Assembly: GCA_023053545.1 (NCBI GenBank)
Contig: JAKZAN010000112.1
Span: 27,448 to 91,447, forward strand
Direction of reading: 5' to 3'
From: Lepidurus packardi
Taxonomy: Eukaryota > Arthropoda > Branchiopoda > Notostraca > Triopsidae
Length of the DNA stretch: 64,000 nt
The notes below the pieces were generated by a model, which was not told where the DNA came from, ran no database searches, and saw only the letters and a list, made by a program, of their open reading frames with translations. Below, piece after piece: positions 11,951-23,623 of the stretch (positions are counted from its first letter, which is position 1; every line of letters begins with the position of its first letter). A program made the translations under genes and the position numbers.

Positions 11951-12562
11951 ATGAGAACCTCATCGTCTCCTGAAACACACTCCCCCCTCCCACCCTCTCT
12001 TTCCTTCAGAAACTCCAAGGAGCCATCCCTCAAGACCATAGACGACCACAAGATTCAACAGAATCCTCACATCCATGACCTCTTCCAGCAGCTCCTTGAG
12101 GACTCCAGCCACACCTTTCAACACTACTCCCAATGCTCTCAACAGTCTCTTGAATGCTCCCATTCTCCAAGCACCCTTCACAATACGCCCAGAACCCAAG
12201 GCTGTAAGTGCTCGAAAATAGGGTGCTTGAAGCTATACTGTGAGTGCTTCAATAAGGGTGAAAAATGTGGGCCCGAGTGCTTGTGCGTGGGATGTAGAAA
12301 CTTCGATGGGAACGAAGTAGAAATCGAGGAAGCACAGAAGATGGCGAACTTCCGGCACCCAGGCTTTTTCAAGGGAGTAGGATCTTTTGTGCCTTTGCGT
12401 AAGTGCACCTGCAAGAAGTCACATTGCGTTAAGAGGTACTGCGAGTGCCATAACGCAGGGGCGAAGTGTTCAGCACAATGTGAGTGCCGGGAGTGCGAGA
12501 ACAGATAGCCAGGGACGGTGTAGTACGGGCGGCCATATGTGGAGATCACGGTCAAGGGCTGA
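11951..12562 (+). CDS. Tesmin/TSO1-like CXC domain protein (LIN54-like)
   Basis: Two cysteine-rich CXC motifs are clear: GCKCSKIGCLKLYCECF near residue 80 and KCTCKKSHCVKRYCECH near 155, joined by a short spacer containing a conserved RNP-like linker (RHPGFFKG). This CXC-hinge-CXC unit binds the CHR promoter element in LIN54/tesmin/TSO1 proteins. At 203 aa the protein is much shorter than LIN54 and consists of a proline/serine-rich N-terminus plus the DNA-binding unit. I chose the ATG at 11951 (MRTSSS) because the upstream codons have no ATG-supported context. One TAG and one more TAG near the C-terminus are sense; stop is TGA. Single exon. Confidence 0.93.
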
Positions 12563-13164
12563 GTTCGCTTTGCTAGAATACATCTATATATAAATACATT
12601 AGTACTTGAAGTTCGGAAACCTCAAAAATTGGAATCATATAATAATACCTATTTTCCATGGAATCCAACAGACAGATTTAATGAGGAGTTCAAGCCCCCA
12701 GTAATGGCGACCTGGGCTCTTCTCGAATTCAATACAGAACTATCCCTCTCTCCACCCACTTCCCTTATCGACTAGCTGCCAGCCTGACACTTTGCAGCCC
12801 TCTTTTAGCCATCTTAGTTTTTGATCCTACATACTTTTCTCTTAGCCGCTAATCACTATATATAGATACTTAGTTCGAGGTCTATTGATAGTTTTGTTGG
12901 TCTGACAACATACCCACTGCAATAAGGATTCGCTAGCAATAACAAAAACCCTATAATGTTATGGTGGCATTGAAACTTACCTTTGCCTTATGAATAGTAC
13001 TTCACCTGGCAATGTGTATTTGCATGGCTTTTATCGCCTCAAAATAAATTTGCTGGGAATGACTCATTATTGCATAATATTATCAAAGTACACACTTCAA
13101 CCTTTTTAAATCTAATACCCGCACTCGTGCACTCACATCTTTCTGCATCCTGAGCTCCCTTCCG
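12563..13164 (+). other. Intergenic region without recognisable gene
   Basis: This 602-bp AT-rich spacer lies between the CXC gene and the ceramide synthase gene, both on the plus strand. It has short TA-rich patches (TATATA near 12588 and 12858) but I found no conserved ORF, tRNA-like fold or repeat. Confidence 0.5.
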
Positions 13165-14295
13165 ATGACTCGACAAGAAACCGAAGTCTAAAGGCCTGTT
13201 AAAAAACAAACTTCCTCTGAAGATGTCTTCCGCGTGCTCTGCTTTATCCTGGTAGGCATCCTGTCGCTGTGTGTCAAACGCATCCTCGAGTTCCGCCACT
13301 TCTGCCAGGAAAAAGGATACTATGTCTTCCGCGAAGACTCCCTCATCTACTGTGGCGTTAGCTGCTTTCTGACCTTCGTAACCCCCCCCTCATCACCGTT
13401 TGTGTCCTCAATATTTTTTTATCTCCTTCCTCCAACAGTTTGAATTCTTTCCTCATAGGCCATAAAATACACCTACTTCTATTTCTGCAAAGATAAGATT
13501 GCTAACATCATCCTGCCCAAGTACGAGGGCGAGTCCCGCGAAATTAAGGTACGTTCTGTCATGAAGCTGTTCTATGATACTCTCTTCTATTCGATCACCA
13601 CCATCCTTGCCTACTCGTTGTTCCGCAACGAACCCTGGTTCCCCTCCATGGTGGGCGGCGCTGGCCAATGCACCAAGATCTACGACGGATACCCCAACTG
13701 GCCCGTGAACAAGCGTGCCGAACTCTAAATCTATTTTATGATCCATCTCGGTGTGCACATCTTCTCAGTGTTCGAGATGGCAGTGATCAAGCGTAATTTC
13801 GAGCGCAAATACTACGAGTACCTGTTGCATCACTTCGTTGCCGCAAGCCTCATCCTCGCATCCATGATGTGCAACGAAATCAATGCAGGAGTGATCATCC
13901 TTATCGTCCACGACTTCAGCGACATCTTCATCGCGTTCGTACGTGCATATATAGAGACAACTCTACCCAAGGTAATCAATATGACTCTGCTATAACCCTT
14001 TCAGAGTGGACGCATCGTCGCGCCGATCGCGGGTTGTGCCATCATCAGCTGGATCTACATGCGCATCATCGTGTTCCCGTTCTGCCTGCTGGCCAATGTC
14101 TACATCAACAAACCGACAGTGCGCGACGACTGGTATATGATCTACTACCCGTACATGTACCTGCTGATCATGGCATTCGTGTTGTTCGGAATGCACATCT
14201 ACTGGACTTTCTACATCCTGAAGTCTGCAGTGAAATCCATCACAAAAAAAGATGCAATCAACGATCACGAGAAAATGCCCAGTAAAGTCAAATGA
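13165..14295 (+). CDS. Ceramide synthase (LAG1/TLC domain)
   Basis: Ceramide synthases acylate sphingoid bases in the ER membrane. Exons 13165-13377, 13459-13971 and 14005-14295 (introns 81 and 33 nt) give 338 aa, close to the family's usual 330-400. The TLC domain has several membrane segments; the Lag1p motif contains the paired histidines LLHHFVAASLIL near residue 195 and the VHDFSDIFI aspartate near 221, both needed for catalysis in the family. A TAA at 13726-13728 is in frame between transmembrane segments. The protein ends in a lysine-rich tail, as is common in ER-resident members. No Hox-like domain is present. Confidence 0.93.
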
Positions 14296-14432
14296 TAACC
14301 AAAGGCAAACAACCTTTTTTAAGTTTATAGCCCAGACCCTCCCGCCATCGGGCTACAATATTTAATCAAACTCCAACCTCAACTCACATACTAGCCTTAG
14401 TTTGACTCGCATTAAGTCTAATGCTCGCAATA

Positions 14433-15116
14433 TCATAGATCAGAGGATTCGGTTTTCTCGACATCGATGCGGTTGGTGATGTAAGAGCATGGGGGCACCA
14501 AGAACCCGAAGATGAAGCCCAGTACTGCATATGCGATTTCGAAAGCGTAGGCCTGATGCCATACTGCGACCCGCGCGCAGTCTACGTAGTTAAAGATAGA
14601 GGAGGTGCAGCTCTCCACGTTACAGTCATTGCTACCCTTGAATAGTTAATAGTTCTTTCTGCGAAGGAATCAAATCATTTGAGGATTACTGTAAGGTGGC
14701 GCGATACTCAGAGTATCCGGTTAGGAAGAGCATAGAGGCAGCCCAGCGAAACAAGAATAGTACCCCGTAAATGACTAAATGCGTGAGGATTGAAAGTACT
14801 GATTATGATTAGATTTCCCTTCGTGTAGAATTTGAAGGTCGAGAAGAGCACCAGGTACAGGAAGGGCAGCAGCACCACGTCGAAGGCGAGCACCAATTGC
14901 TGGCTCACGAAGAAGGCTACATTCAATAAGAGGGGAGTGCTTACAATTGTAGTGGCTCTTGAGGAAGGCAAGGGTGGCAGAAGTCTCGACCTCCTCCCAG
15001 AGTGTGAGGTTGGATCCAACAAGTGCGAGGGATATGAGGTTGAATAGTGTGATGGTCCCGATGCTGAGAAACAAGGTGTACTTGATGATCAGCACTTTGC
15101 GCTCTGACAGGTTCAT
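14433..15116 (-). CDS. Four-transmembrane protein of unknown function
   Basis: Four exons (15116-14945, 14916-14800, 14774-14690, 14658-14433) are separated by very small introns of 28, 25 and 31 nt and give 199 aa. Hydrophobic segments lie near residues 10-30, 60-85, 88-105 and 165-185, with a cysteine-containing loop (NDCNVESCTSS) between the third and fourth. This resembles tetraspan topology, but no tetraspanin CCG motif is present. The 25-nt intron is among the shortest here, but the frame cannot be joined without it. It is convergent with the ceramide synthase gene (137-bp gap). Confidence 0.7.
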
Positions 15117-15209
15117 CTGTGGGATAATTTATATCAGTATTAATATCTAAATCAGACATGTCGGGAACAAAGTCTATAGTATTCATTAGTTGAACCCGGA
15201 AAAATACTA

Positions 15210-15745
15210 TCACGAAGAGCCTGTCCGTAGTTCGGTCATGTGAGTTATCAGCTGCATCTTCTTCAGCAGTTCTGACTGTTTGTGCTTCAGCTCCTGCCTC
15301 TCTACGAATTTCTTCACGATCTGATGTTTACTCTTCGGGCTTTTCTCCCCACGTTCTCTAATCATCTGCTCTTCGCAACAACTCGCCTGCCAGCCCTAGA
15401 TTAGCATCGGACGATGCTGTACCAATTCTTTGTTCTGGGTTTTTCTGTCCATTTTCAGGCATAAACGCCGGCTATGTCGATCAATAGCAGGGCTAAAAGT
15501 GCATTCTCTATCTTCTTTTACCTGTGTTTCCAATTTGGCCGCACGATTTGTACTAAGGGGCAAAAGATAAAGACCAGGATATTTGGCATAGGCATATACA
15601 TGAGGTAGCGGGATCGACGATCTAGACATTCGGCAGGCACGGTTCTCACGGGGCTTTCTCGACCATCGACCTGGGGAGAAAGAGAGTGGGCAGGACTGCG
15701 CGATTTGGCCTTAAACACGTCTTCAAAGTTGAGGGAGAGACGCAT
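15210..15745 (-). CDS. Small basic protein, unknown
   Basis: Exons 15745-15600 and 15552-15210 with a 47-nt intron give 162 aa. The sequence is rich in K, R and E with a motif CTFSPAIDRHSRR that resembles the short 'TF.P.I' blocks scattered through ciliate and flagellate proteins. The C-terminal half is predicted helical (KHQIVKKFVERQELKHKQ). No domain was recognised. It lies 94 bp upstream of the four-TM gene on the same strand. Confidence 0.6.
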
Positions 15746-15926
15746 AAAAAGGAGTAACTAGTATAGAAGTTTTAATATTAAATCTTAATGGGTGGTAAGA
15801 CTGGCGAAAAGAACCCGAAAAGTGCGCCCTTAATTTGGAGTGATTATTTTTGGCTAGCCGACAGACACATACTTATCAGTCACGCTGGCGTCCCAAGACT
15901 TTAATTGTTCAGAAATACACCTTGAA

Positions 15927-16961
15927 ATGAAAAGAAGACACTCCGGTTCACGTAAGCCTACCCACCAGCAGCTCCTGCAGATCGCTGAAAACCCCAACAT
16001 TAGGGAGAACTTGCGCAAACTCTATGTGATTAAGGAGGAGCTCGCCGATCTTGAAGCAACTGTCATCCCTGGTTAGGCTTCCACCTCTACCAGCACTTCC
16101 CTCCAATAACACCCCTCCACACCTCCTGTCAAGATTACCTTTACCTACAGTCAACCGAGCCAACCGATGGTTCAACCCATCAAGACCCCTACACAAGGCG
16201 CCCGTAGCTCTGCTTTGACAGAACTTTAGATGCGACATGCCTAGCTTATGGCTAATATCGAAAACGCGATAGCCAACATTACTTCAAAACCTGTGGCTGC
16301 TCCCGGACCTCTACCACTTATAACATAACATCTTCCAAAATCAAGTCTACCAATGTGTTTTATGACGCCTACAAGATTAAGAAATGAAGTAATTACCAAC
16401 CAGGTGGAGACCAGAAAGTATGTATAGATCAGCAGTCCAAGCAAGAAATCACCCAAAACTACTGTCCGTAAGGAATTCCTAGAAGAGCTAGAACGAATAA
16501 AGGCAGAGAAAATCATGAAGAGGGAATATTAATAGGGTAAAAAGGTCTAGAATTCAGCCTAGTCTGTTCTTTCTACAGTCGAATTCCAACCTTAGATAAA
16601 CTTGTCATAACTGGCAGAGATTACTGAGTCAGTTACGTTGAACTCGCAAGAGGTCAAAGGAGAGGCTGAAAAGAAGGTGCAAGATACAGAGCCGGATCAA
16701 GTTTAGTTAGTTGAGAGTGGCAAAGTTGAAAAGAACGAGTAGACTCTAAAACTGGAGAGCAACGAAATCCAGAAAGAGGCATAACGTGTATAAGCAGATA
16801 GGGCGGAGAGCTAGCCAAACAACGAGATACAGAATTAGGAGTCAGCCAACACCGAGACACTCACCGAAGAAGAAGAAGCTAAGACACAAATGAACAAAGG
16901 AATAGTGAAGCAACTCATAGTCCTGTACGAATAAAAAATCAGGAAGAACGCGAAGAAATGA
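15927..16961 (+). CDS. Acidic low-complexity/coiled-coil protein
   Basis: A single open frame of 344 codons is visible only when about 20 TAA/TAG codons are read through; it stops at TGA 16959-16961. Reading them as glutamate gives a natural acidic, helical composition (for example ELERIKAEKIMKREYEEG). The N-terminus is Ser/Pro/Thr/Gln-rich, the C-terminus Glu/Lys-rich. No known domain. It is divergent from the small basic gene at 15745. Confidence 0.62.
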
Positions 16962-17062
16962 TACTTCTCCCCTACTAATACTACATATTAATCTATTAAC
17001 CACACTACTCTCCTGCTCATCCGATATCTACCAATCAGCATATCCACTCCTCTGAAACCACA

Positions 17063-18196
17063 TCAGTATACAGATCTCGTGATAGGCCGGGGAAACCTGC
17101 TCAGATTGTTTATCTGCTTCATCCTGCTGAAACAGATCCGATACTCCTTGTCCCCCACTTGCACGCTCATCTAAGGCAAACCCTGATGAGAAAACGCCTT
17201 CTCGATCCTATCATTCAACGGACCAGCGTACCCGATTTCTGCCTGCTACTCCTTGATCGTGCATCTCCAAACGTAGTCTCCCACGGCCTCTGCCCTTAAT
17301 GGGTAGTTACCCCATTCAGATGACAGCTGCATGGCTTTCAGATCTATCTGATGTACTACCTTGTTGATCTACACTTCGAAATTAAAGATTTTCTTCTGAA
17401 GACACTCGTTAGCCTTTCTGTTGGCTTCGGCTGGCAAAATGAACCAGGCCCCAAAGAAATCATACCAAAAAGCTTTCTTTTTTCCCGGCTCAGTAGAAGG
17501 AGATGGTTGACTTATTGGGATCTGTTTGCTGGAATTCTTCTCTGAGGAGATGGTCTCTTTTTTCTCCTATTTGTGGCGTACCTAGGGTTAGGCGGGAGTT
17601 TAGGTTTTGGGCTTATTTCTAGGCTTGCTGAAACCGAAGTCTTCGATCCCCAAAACCTTCCCTTTGACTCTTAGAACGGGTTCAGTTTCCTGTTTAGAAT
17701 CCATCTTTGATTCACCGACCATTTTTTATACTATGTGTGTCCTTCGTGCCCCAGGCTCTTCGAACTCTTCATCCTTCTGTGTTTTTAAGGGTTCCTACTT
17801 CTTTATCTATGTAGTCTGCTCTTATTTCATTGGCGGAGGTTTTGGCTTCTACAACACAGGTTCATTTGAATGCTTAACGAAGGGATGCGACTGAAGCTCC
17901 TCATAATTCAGTTCGATGCCACAATTACATTGAACTCTGAGCCTCGACAGCAAGACATTGACTATCCGATGGGGTTGGCGGGTTTTAAAAGGCGAGTGAC
18001 GGCATTGGGGACATTTATTGCTGGTCTTTTGGATCATAGAGATGTGGTTGTTGCAGAAGAGTTTTTCGCACTCAGTGCACTCGACAGGACCAAAGACTAT
18101 GCCATAGCAAATACTGCAAAGGAGAGAGTCGAGTTCTTTGGAGTCAGGGATAGTGCCCTTTAGCTTTTACTGAGGGATAAGGGTTCCTAGATCCAT
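17063..18196 (-). CDS. RING finger protein with two WWE-like domains
   Basis: The 377-aa single-exon protein starts with a RING finger near residues 27-68 (CSIC...CTEC...FCNNH...CPQC), followed by a short Cys/His stretch (VQCNCGIELNYEELQSHPF). A charged linker follows. The C-terminal ~150 residues contain WWE-like modules: one begins FWYDFFGAWFILP near 235, the second begins YVWRCTIK near 300 and ends RPITR, the usual WWE terminus. WWE domains bind poly(ADP-ribose) in RNF146 and Deltex ligases, so this is probably a PAR-linked E3 ubiquitin ligase. The first WWE is degenerate. The order RING then two WWE differs from Deltex (two WWE then RING). Confidence 0.82.
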
Positions 18197-18326
18197 AACT
18201 AGTCAATGTTAGAGATTTTATAAATAAAAGAAGGGCAAGATCAATTGTCTCAATTTTCTAAATATGATGTTTTGAGTTTTTCGGGAGACAATATAAAGGT
18301 TTGATCTATAGACAGTATTCAGAATA

Positions 18327-19854
18327 TCAAAACTACTAGATGAGGTGATGGGCCATACTTTCGAGTATATCTTGTGCTACCTTCATGATCTAGGAATTCG
18401 GGTGTTCCACCAACTTGTAAAGAATTTCGCTCAAACGGTACCTCTACTCCAGTTCCCTAACGACTACATTTGGCCCCTACTGCGTGTATACCTTGCTGAA
18501 ACTCACCATAATCGCATCTAAAACATAAGAGCAATGTTGGTATTTTACATATCGACTCCAAGCTACTGAACATGATATTCGGTGAGGAGTTAGAGGAGTC
18601 AAGCCCGTACACTAGGATTTACAGTACATTTTTGGGCCCTAAGAATTTCTGCAGTTCGTCGAATCCGCTCTCCTTGATTACTGACTTCAGTACATAATAT
18701 GCTGAGTTCCGCACCTGAATCATCTGCCCAGGCTTCGCGTACTCAAGTGCTCTGTCAAACAGAGGGTGCTCCCTGATCATACACGCTTAGTGCTTGCTGT
18801 TCAGAGCTAGATTAGTGACAGCCCAGAAGGCCTACAAAAGGAAGGTTTTGACGGTTCTGCGCTGCATGTAGATTTATATTTTGTCGAGCACTCCCTGACG
18901 AACCATGTGTGTACTATAAGTTTCGTTGGCACATGCAGCCATGGTTCCGATTATCTTCATGCAGTACAGGCTGACTCTTTCGTTGGGATGCTCTAGTAGT
19001 GTCACGATACGATCAATCACGTTGGGGGTATGGTAAACGTTGCTAATAGTATAGGCAGGCTTGGCTTTATCCTTGGGTTTGCTTAGGTAGTAGAGAGTGA
19101 GTACCACAGGAACAAGCATGTCGACTCGATTCGACAAGATAAATTTACTGAGGTAAGGGAGAAAGCGCGAAAGGGTGTTATAGTATTTAAACTCAATGTG
19201 GTGGTCGATGACGAGATTGCCCAATAGTTCCATGATCACCACATGTGCGTTGTCGTCTGTAAAATGGTTGAATAGTTTTTGAACCACTGATGCGATGTCT
19301 TTATCCAGCAACGCATTTCGACAGCTCAAGTTTTCTGCAGCAATGTTCCCAAGTAATTGGATTGGGTACAGGATGTGTTCAAAAGAACTAGGACATTTGT
19401 AGATTAGTTGCAGGGTGTCGTCAACTATGCTGTAGTTTAGCACTAGTCGATCCGCGAACACTTGATCCTGGCTGTCTGCGACCATCCGGCTCAGCAGATC
19501 CGCAGTTTAAGAGTGCAGATCAAGAGGGCCATGCTCAGGTCGAAATACCTGGCCCAGAGATCGGACGATGCCAGAATCCAGCCAGCTGGTATAGTCACGC
19601 ACATAGTTTTTATAGATTTGCCTTAGGTAGCCAATATGTTTTTTCCATTGGACGTCTGGTTCGCCGCAGAGATGGCGGGCCATTTACTCAATCGTGTTAA
19701 GTTGGAGCTAGGGAGAGAGGACAATGGGTTAGGGTTCGTCGAGACTCCTCAAGAGTAGGGCTCTGCGTTACTTAAGGGCAGCGTTGTTAGAAGCTCTACG
19801 GATTTCGAGTCGGTGCTGTTCTCGTTTGTGTTCAAGGGTGGCAGCGTCAATCAT
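18327..19854 (-). CDS. Importin alpha (karyopherin alpha)
   Basis: Importin alpha carries NLS cargo with importin beta through the nuclear pore. Exons 19854-18549 and 18517-18327 (31-nt intron) give 498 aa. The N-terminus is an importin-beta-binding region rich in Arg/Lys (EHKREQHRLEIRRASNN). Armadillo-type repeats follow, e.g. LLGNIAAENLSCRNALLDKD, LLGNLV and ...[E]AFWAVTNLALNSKH. The TAG at 18834-18832 replaces the glutamate of the ARM consensus KEAxWxxSN. Length and layout fit the family, but several repeats are divergent. The start at 18196 of the RING-WWE gene lies 130 bp below its stop. Confidence 0.85.
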
Positions 19855-20073
19855 ATTTTGGGTTCCTAACCTAATCGACTGAGTACCAAGTTTTTATAAT
19901 TGAATCAATCAAAAACCCTCATGTTAGTGTGAAGAAACTGATTTCCATTAAAAAGTCATAAAAAACATATATCGCGAACAGCACACCCACCAGAGGACTC
20001 CCAAAGGTGGGACAAAATCAATCCAATCACAAAATATCAATGAGAAAACATAGATTAAGAACACCATCGGCGT

Positions 20074-21825
20074 TCATGCGAGTCGGTCGAACCCAGAGGT
20101 CCCAGCCACATGCTTCTGCCCGCAGACCCCGAGGTTCACAACTTCCTGCAGCATCTTCCGCACCAGTTTCCCAACTAGCTCAGAACTCTCTTAGAGACAA
20201 GGGTTCGAGTTCACCTCAATTAGCCATACTTTTCCAGCATCGTCTAACAAAAAGTCGTACCCAAATAACTGGAAATTTTTCCTCCGAGGCTCATCTGCTT
20301 CAGAGTGTCTAGTTGAATGGCGACTGGTTGCTTTTGTTTTGGGAGGTGGGGGCATACATCCCTGGCATACTTTCTTTCTGGTCGCCTCATAAGTCACTAG
20401 AACATGCTGCTTCATCTGCTCTATCAAGTTCTGCAGTTTGATTTGAGAGCCCTCCTTCTCCAGGTAGCTCTCCAAATCTGCGAATGACATCTGATTGCCT
20501 GCGACCAACTTGCCGTAGGTGTCAGCATTGTTCTTCTGGATGGCATTGTTCGTCAAGTGAATATAGATGTTCTTGAGGTCTTTCTTGCTGGTCGAATACT
20601 CCTCGCCACTGAGTCTCAGGTATCCTTCTTTGAAGAAATAGAGTCGCTGTTTCTGGTCCAAAAGCACCCACACCCGCACATCGAATTTTCTGTCGTGAAC
20701 CAGGAGAGGGTTTTTGATGTACTTCTGGATGACGTAGTTGCTGGCCGAATTCTCCTGACTCGGAGCTGTATACATTCTGAAGTTCGACAGGGATATATCC
20801 TCTGAAAGGAGTTCTTCGAGTTTGCGGAGTTTGGAGAACAGGTGTATGCCTGTTCCTCTATTCCGGTTGGCTGGCTTCACGATCCAGATCGGCTACTATT
20901 GTTTCTTAGCTTTGGGGTCATTAATGTCTTTCTCGATGGCCTTCTAACCATTGATTTAGACGATAGGGTCTATTTGTTCCATGCGCGATTCGTTTCCATC
21001 TGTTTCGTTTATCGAATGGAGTTACTCCTTACTCTAGTTATGCTATATTGACTATTTCGAAGCTTCAGCAGGACTGCTAAGAAGAGGTTTGAGCCTAATC
21101 CTATATTTCTTGGCCCCGGCTCTTTCAACACAGAACCAGTTCTTGGTTTTGACGATAGTCTTCTTCTTCGGATGCTAACTTAAGTAAAAAGTAAGGAAGG
21201 AGATCAAGTCTCTCTAGACAATCTCAGTCGACCGATTGAAGTTGATCGGGAATGTAGCAGGTACTATATCTCGTACCTTCTCCTGACAATATGCTGATAG
21301 GTTTCGGTACAATGCGTCCTTGTTCGTAAGTTCGCTGTGTTGCTAGTACATGTTCACTATGCTTCTATTCTTGGTTGCTGCTTCGTAGTTCACCATGCGT
21401 GAGTCCTGCACCCAGATGAGTCCGACAGTACTTTGGGAGACGACAGGCTCCATGCAGTTAGCCTCGAGGATACTTGCGACGAGGGAGTGATTATTTCCTT
21501 TGGACAGATGGAATGAGTCAGGCATCAGAGGGTGCTTTTTGGAAGGAGCTTTGCTTTTGGTAGGTTTGCTTTGATTAGAGGTTTTGACTATCTCATGAAG
21601 AATAAAGTGTTTCTTCAAAGGAACAGACTTAGTACTGCTGGCACGGAGCTTGGGATCGATATTCGAGGGCAAAGGCTGGGGCTGGTGTTTGCGAGTGATT
21701 TTGAAATTCAGTGGACGGGGGTTGGTGACAGGGAGGGAGACAGATTGGACCGAAGGGGGGGGTATGAGATGGTAAGTGTGAGAATTAGGAAGATTGGGGA
21801 GGGAGGGCTACTCCGTTATATTCAT
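20074..21825 (-). CDS. Tubulin tyrosine ligase-like protein (TTLL)
   Basis: TTLL enzymes add glutamate or glycine to tubulin and other proteins using an ATP-grasp fold. This single-exon gene encodes 583 aa. The ATP-grasp region runs from WIVKPANRNRGTGI (near residue 313) through VIQKYIKNPLL, KFDVRVWVLL, HLTNNAIQKN, to WLIEVNSNPCLE near 540. The TAA at 20193-20191 stands where the family has the invariant glutamate after NPCL, strong support for UAR=Glu. NPCLE and YFFKEGY are typical of the TTLL3/8/10 glycylase side, but substrate cannot be fixed by eye. The N-terminal 170 residues are low in complexity. There is only a short tail after the catalytic domain. Confidence 0.9.
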
Positions 21826-22234
21826 GTGAAGAAATTGATAGCTTTAACAATCGATTAGTGAAAAAAGGGTCGGTCCTGAGCAAAGCGTATTCAGTTAAGA
21901 GAATATGGGTGCTCATTATATCAGTGGGGCTTGGATAACGTTATGCCGTACTTTTAAGGCAAGAATGTGAATATATTTAGAGGACTTTCCAGCAGGCTGT
22001 TGGCACTAGGCTACCCCTTCAAATATTCCTAAGACTGTCCTCCAGCTTATAATTTTTATTATTTTCTTCTGATTTGTATTTTTCTCCGATCCCCACTTAA
22101 GACTAGCACGGTCATCCAGCCCCGAACATTTGCCTGTCAACCAGACCCAACCCTTTACCCTTTTCACCACGAACCCCCCCATAACCATTATTCCCTATCA
22201 ATCTGAACAATTTAAAAATCCTCGATTTTACGCC
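21826..22234. promoter_or_regulatory. Divergent intergenic region (TTLL / kinase)
   Basis: This 409-bp AT-rich spacer separates the TTLL gene from the next kinase gene. It presumably contains both promoters. No RNA gene or repeat was seen. Confidence 0.4.
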
Positions 22235-23296
22235 ATGAATACTCTCAACACAGAAATCGTTGCTCAAAACCTGCAACTTCTCTCCCAAGGAGCCAACTCC
22301 CAAATCTACCTCTACCCTCAAGAACTGGTCCTTAAGGTGGTTGACTCCTCGTTCAGCAAAGAGTGCGGGCACCTGTGCAACGAGGCCCGGCTGCTGGCCG
22401 CTCTGGACCACCCTAACATTGTGAAGACTCTGGGGCTGAGACGCAACTAGGTAATTAATGGTCGATACAACCACGTCCTTATTCTTCGTTACGCTAAGCA
22501 TAGAAGTCTTCTTGACTGGGTCAAATCGAATAAAACCAACAAACAAAACATTCCCATCCCCATTATCAGAACTATCTTCACCAAACTTGCAGATGCTGTC
22601 GCCTATCTCCACCGCCTCGGACTCGTTCACCGCGACCTCAAACTCGACAACGTTCTCATGTATGCCTCAGACACGTCCCAGCAGGACTCCCTTATTCCCA
22701 AGCTCAGTGACTTTGGCTTTGCTGAAGACTGTTAGTTTGACCATCACCAAGATTAAGAAGAAACCGCCGAATCCTCCACTGCCTTCAGTTCCAACAGTGT
22801 CAGTGCATAAGCTTTAAGTGCAGAGGTACCAAGTGAGGAGAAAACCCACACTTCCTGGACAGGAAAGGGAAGATTGTTCAACACCTACAAAGGAACACGC
22901 AGAGGATATATGGCGCCCGAAATCCACGAGGTTCTATCGACCCAGAAGTACTACGACGCCAAGAAATCAGATGTGTTCGCGCTGGGAGTGATGCTGTTCG
23001 CCTTTGTTTTGGGTAAGCTGCCGTTCGAGTACGCCACGAAGGATAACGATATCTATAAACACATTTGGGAAGGAAACTTTTAGAAGTTCTGGGCCAGGCA
23101 TCAGAAGACCATCGATGCCCAGATCAATAGTTGTGGCTCTACAGAACATTTTATGCAAGAAGACCTGAAGAGTCTCCTCCAGTCCATGTTGGCAAAGGAG
23201 TCTGCTCAGAGGCCGGACATGGAGTCTGTGCTGAACCACCCCTGGCTCAAGGGCAAAACTGTCTCTCAAATCACCCTCCCCGGATGCCCTTATTGA
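22235..23296 (+). CDS. Serine/threonine protein kinase with expanded activation segment
   Basis: Single-exon protein of 353 aa. Motifs: QGANSQIYLY (a degenerate glycine loop), LVLKVVD lysine, VHRDLKLDNVL catalytic loop, LSDFGFAED and YMAPEI. Between DFG and APE there are about 65 residues instead of the usual 20-30, rich in Glu/Ser and containing several TAA/TAG codons; this could be an unspliced low-complexity insert. The C-lobe ending PFEYATKDNDIYKHIWEGNF[E]KFW is a form common in ciliate kinase expansions. The ATG at 22235 gives the best start, as the conserved part begins just after it. Confidence 0.88.
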
Positions 23297-23623
23297 AAGG
23301 TGTGCTATCTCTGAAGGAATGATTCTGAGTTAGACAAGTAGTGGAAAGCATGATCTGTCTTTAAAAGCTGGAAACAGAGGCCTGAAGGCTGACGCCAAGG
23401 TTGTTAGACGAGCGAATCCGATGTATTTATGAGCTTGGCGTGAAGAAATGCTGAAGATGAGCCTGAGCAGTAATGGAAAACACTCCCTTTTCGATGATTT
23501 TGGAGTTTGTGAGCAATACAGAAATATTCTATTGTTATTTTTAGCATTCCAAAATTTCCAATGTTCTGCGATGCTCTGCTAACTATAAATAATCAATCAT
23601 CTCTCCCGCTTCAGTCTATTCCC
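23297..23623. other. Convergent intergenic region, no gene seen
   Basis: This 327-bp spacer lies between the stops of the kinase gene and the large low-complexity gene. It is AT-rich at its right end and holds no ORF or RNA that I can support. Confidence 0.4.

Noticed and set aside
20195-20225. GGGTTCGAGTTCACC resembling a tRNA T-arm/B box
   Set aside because: The flanks do not pair as a T-stem or acceptor stem, and the stretch codes for the conserved end of the TTLL domain.
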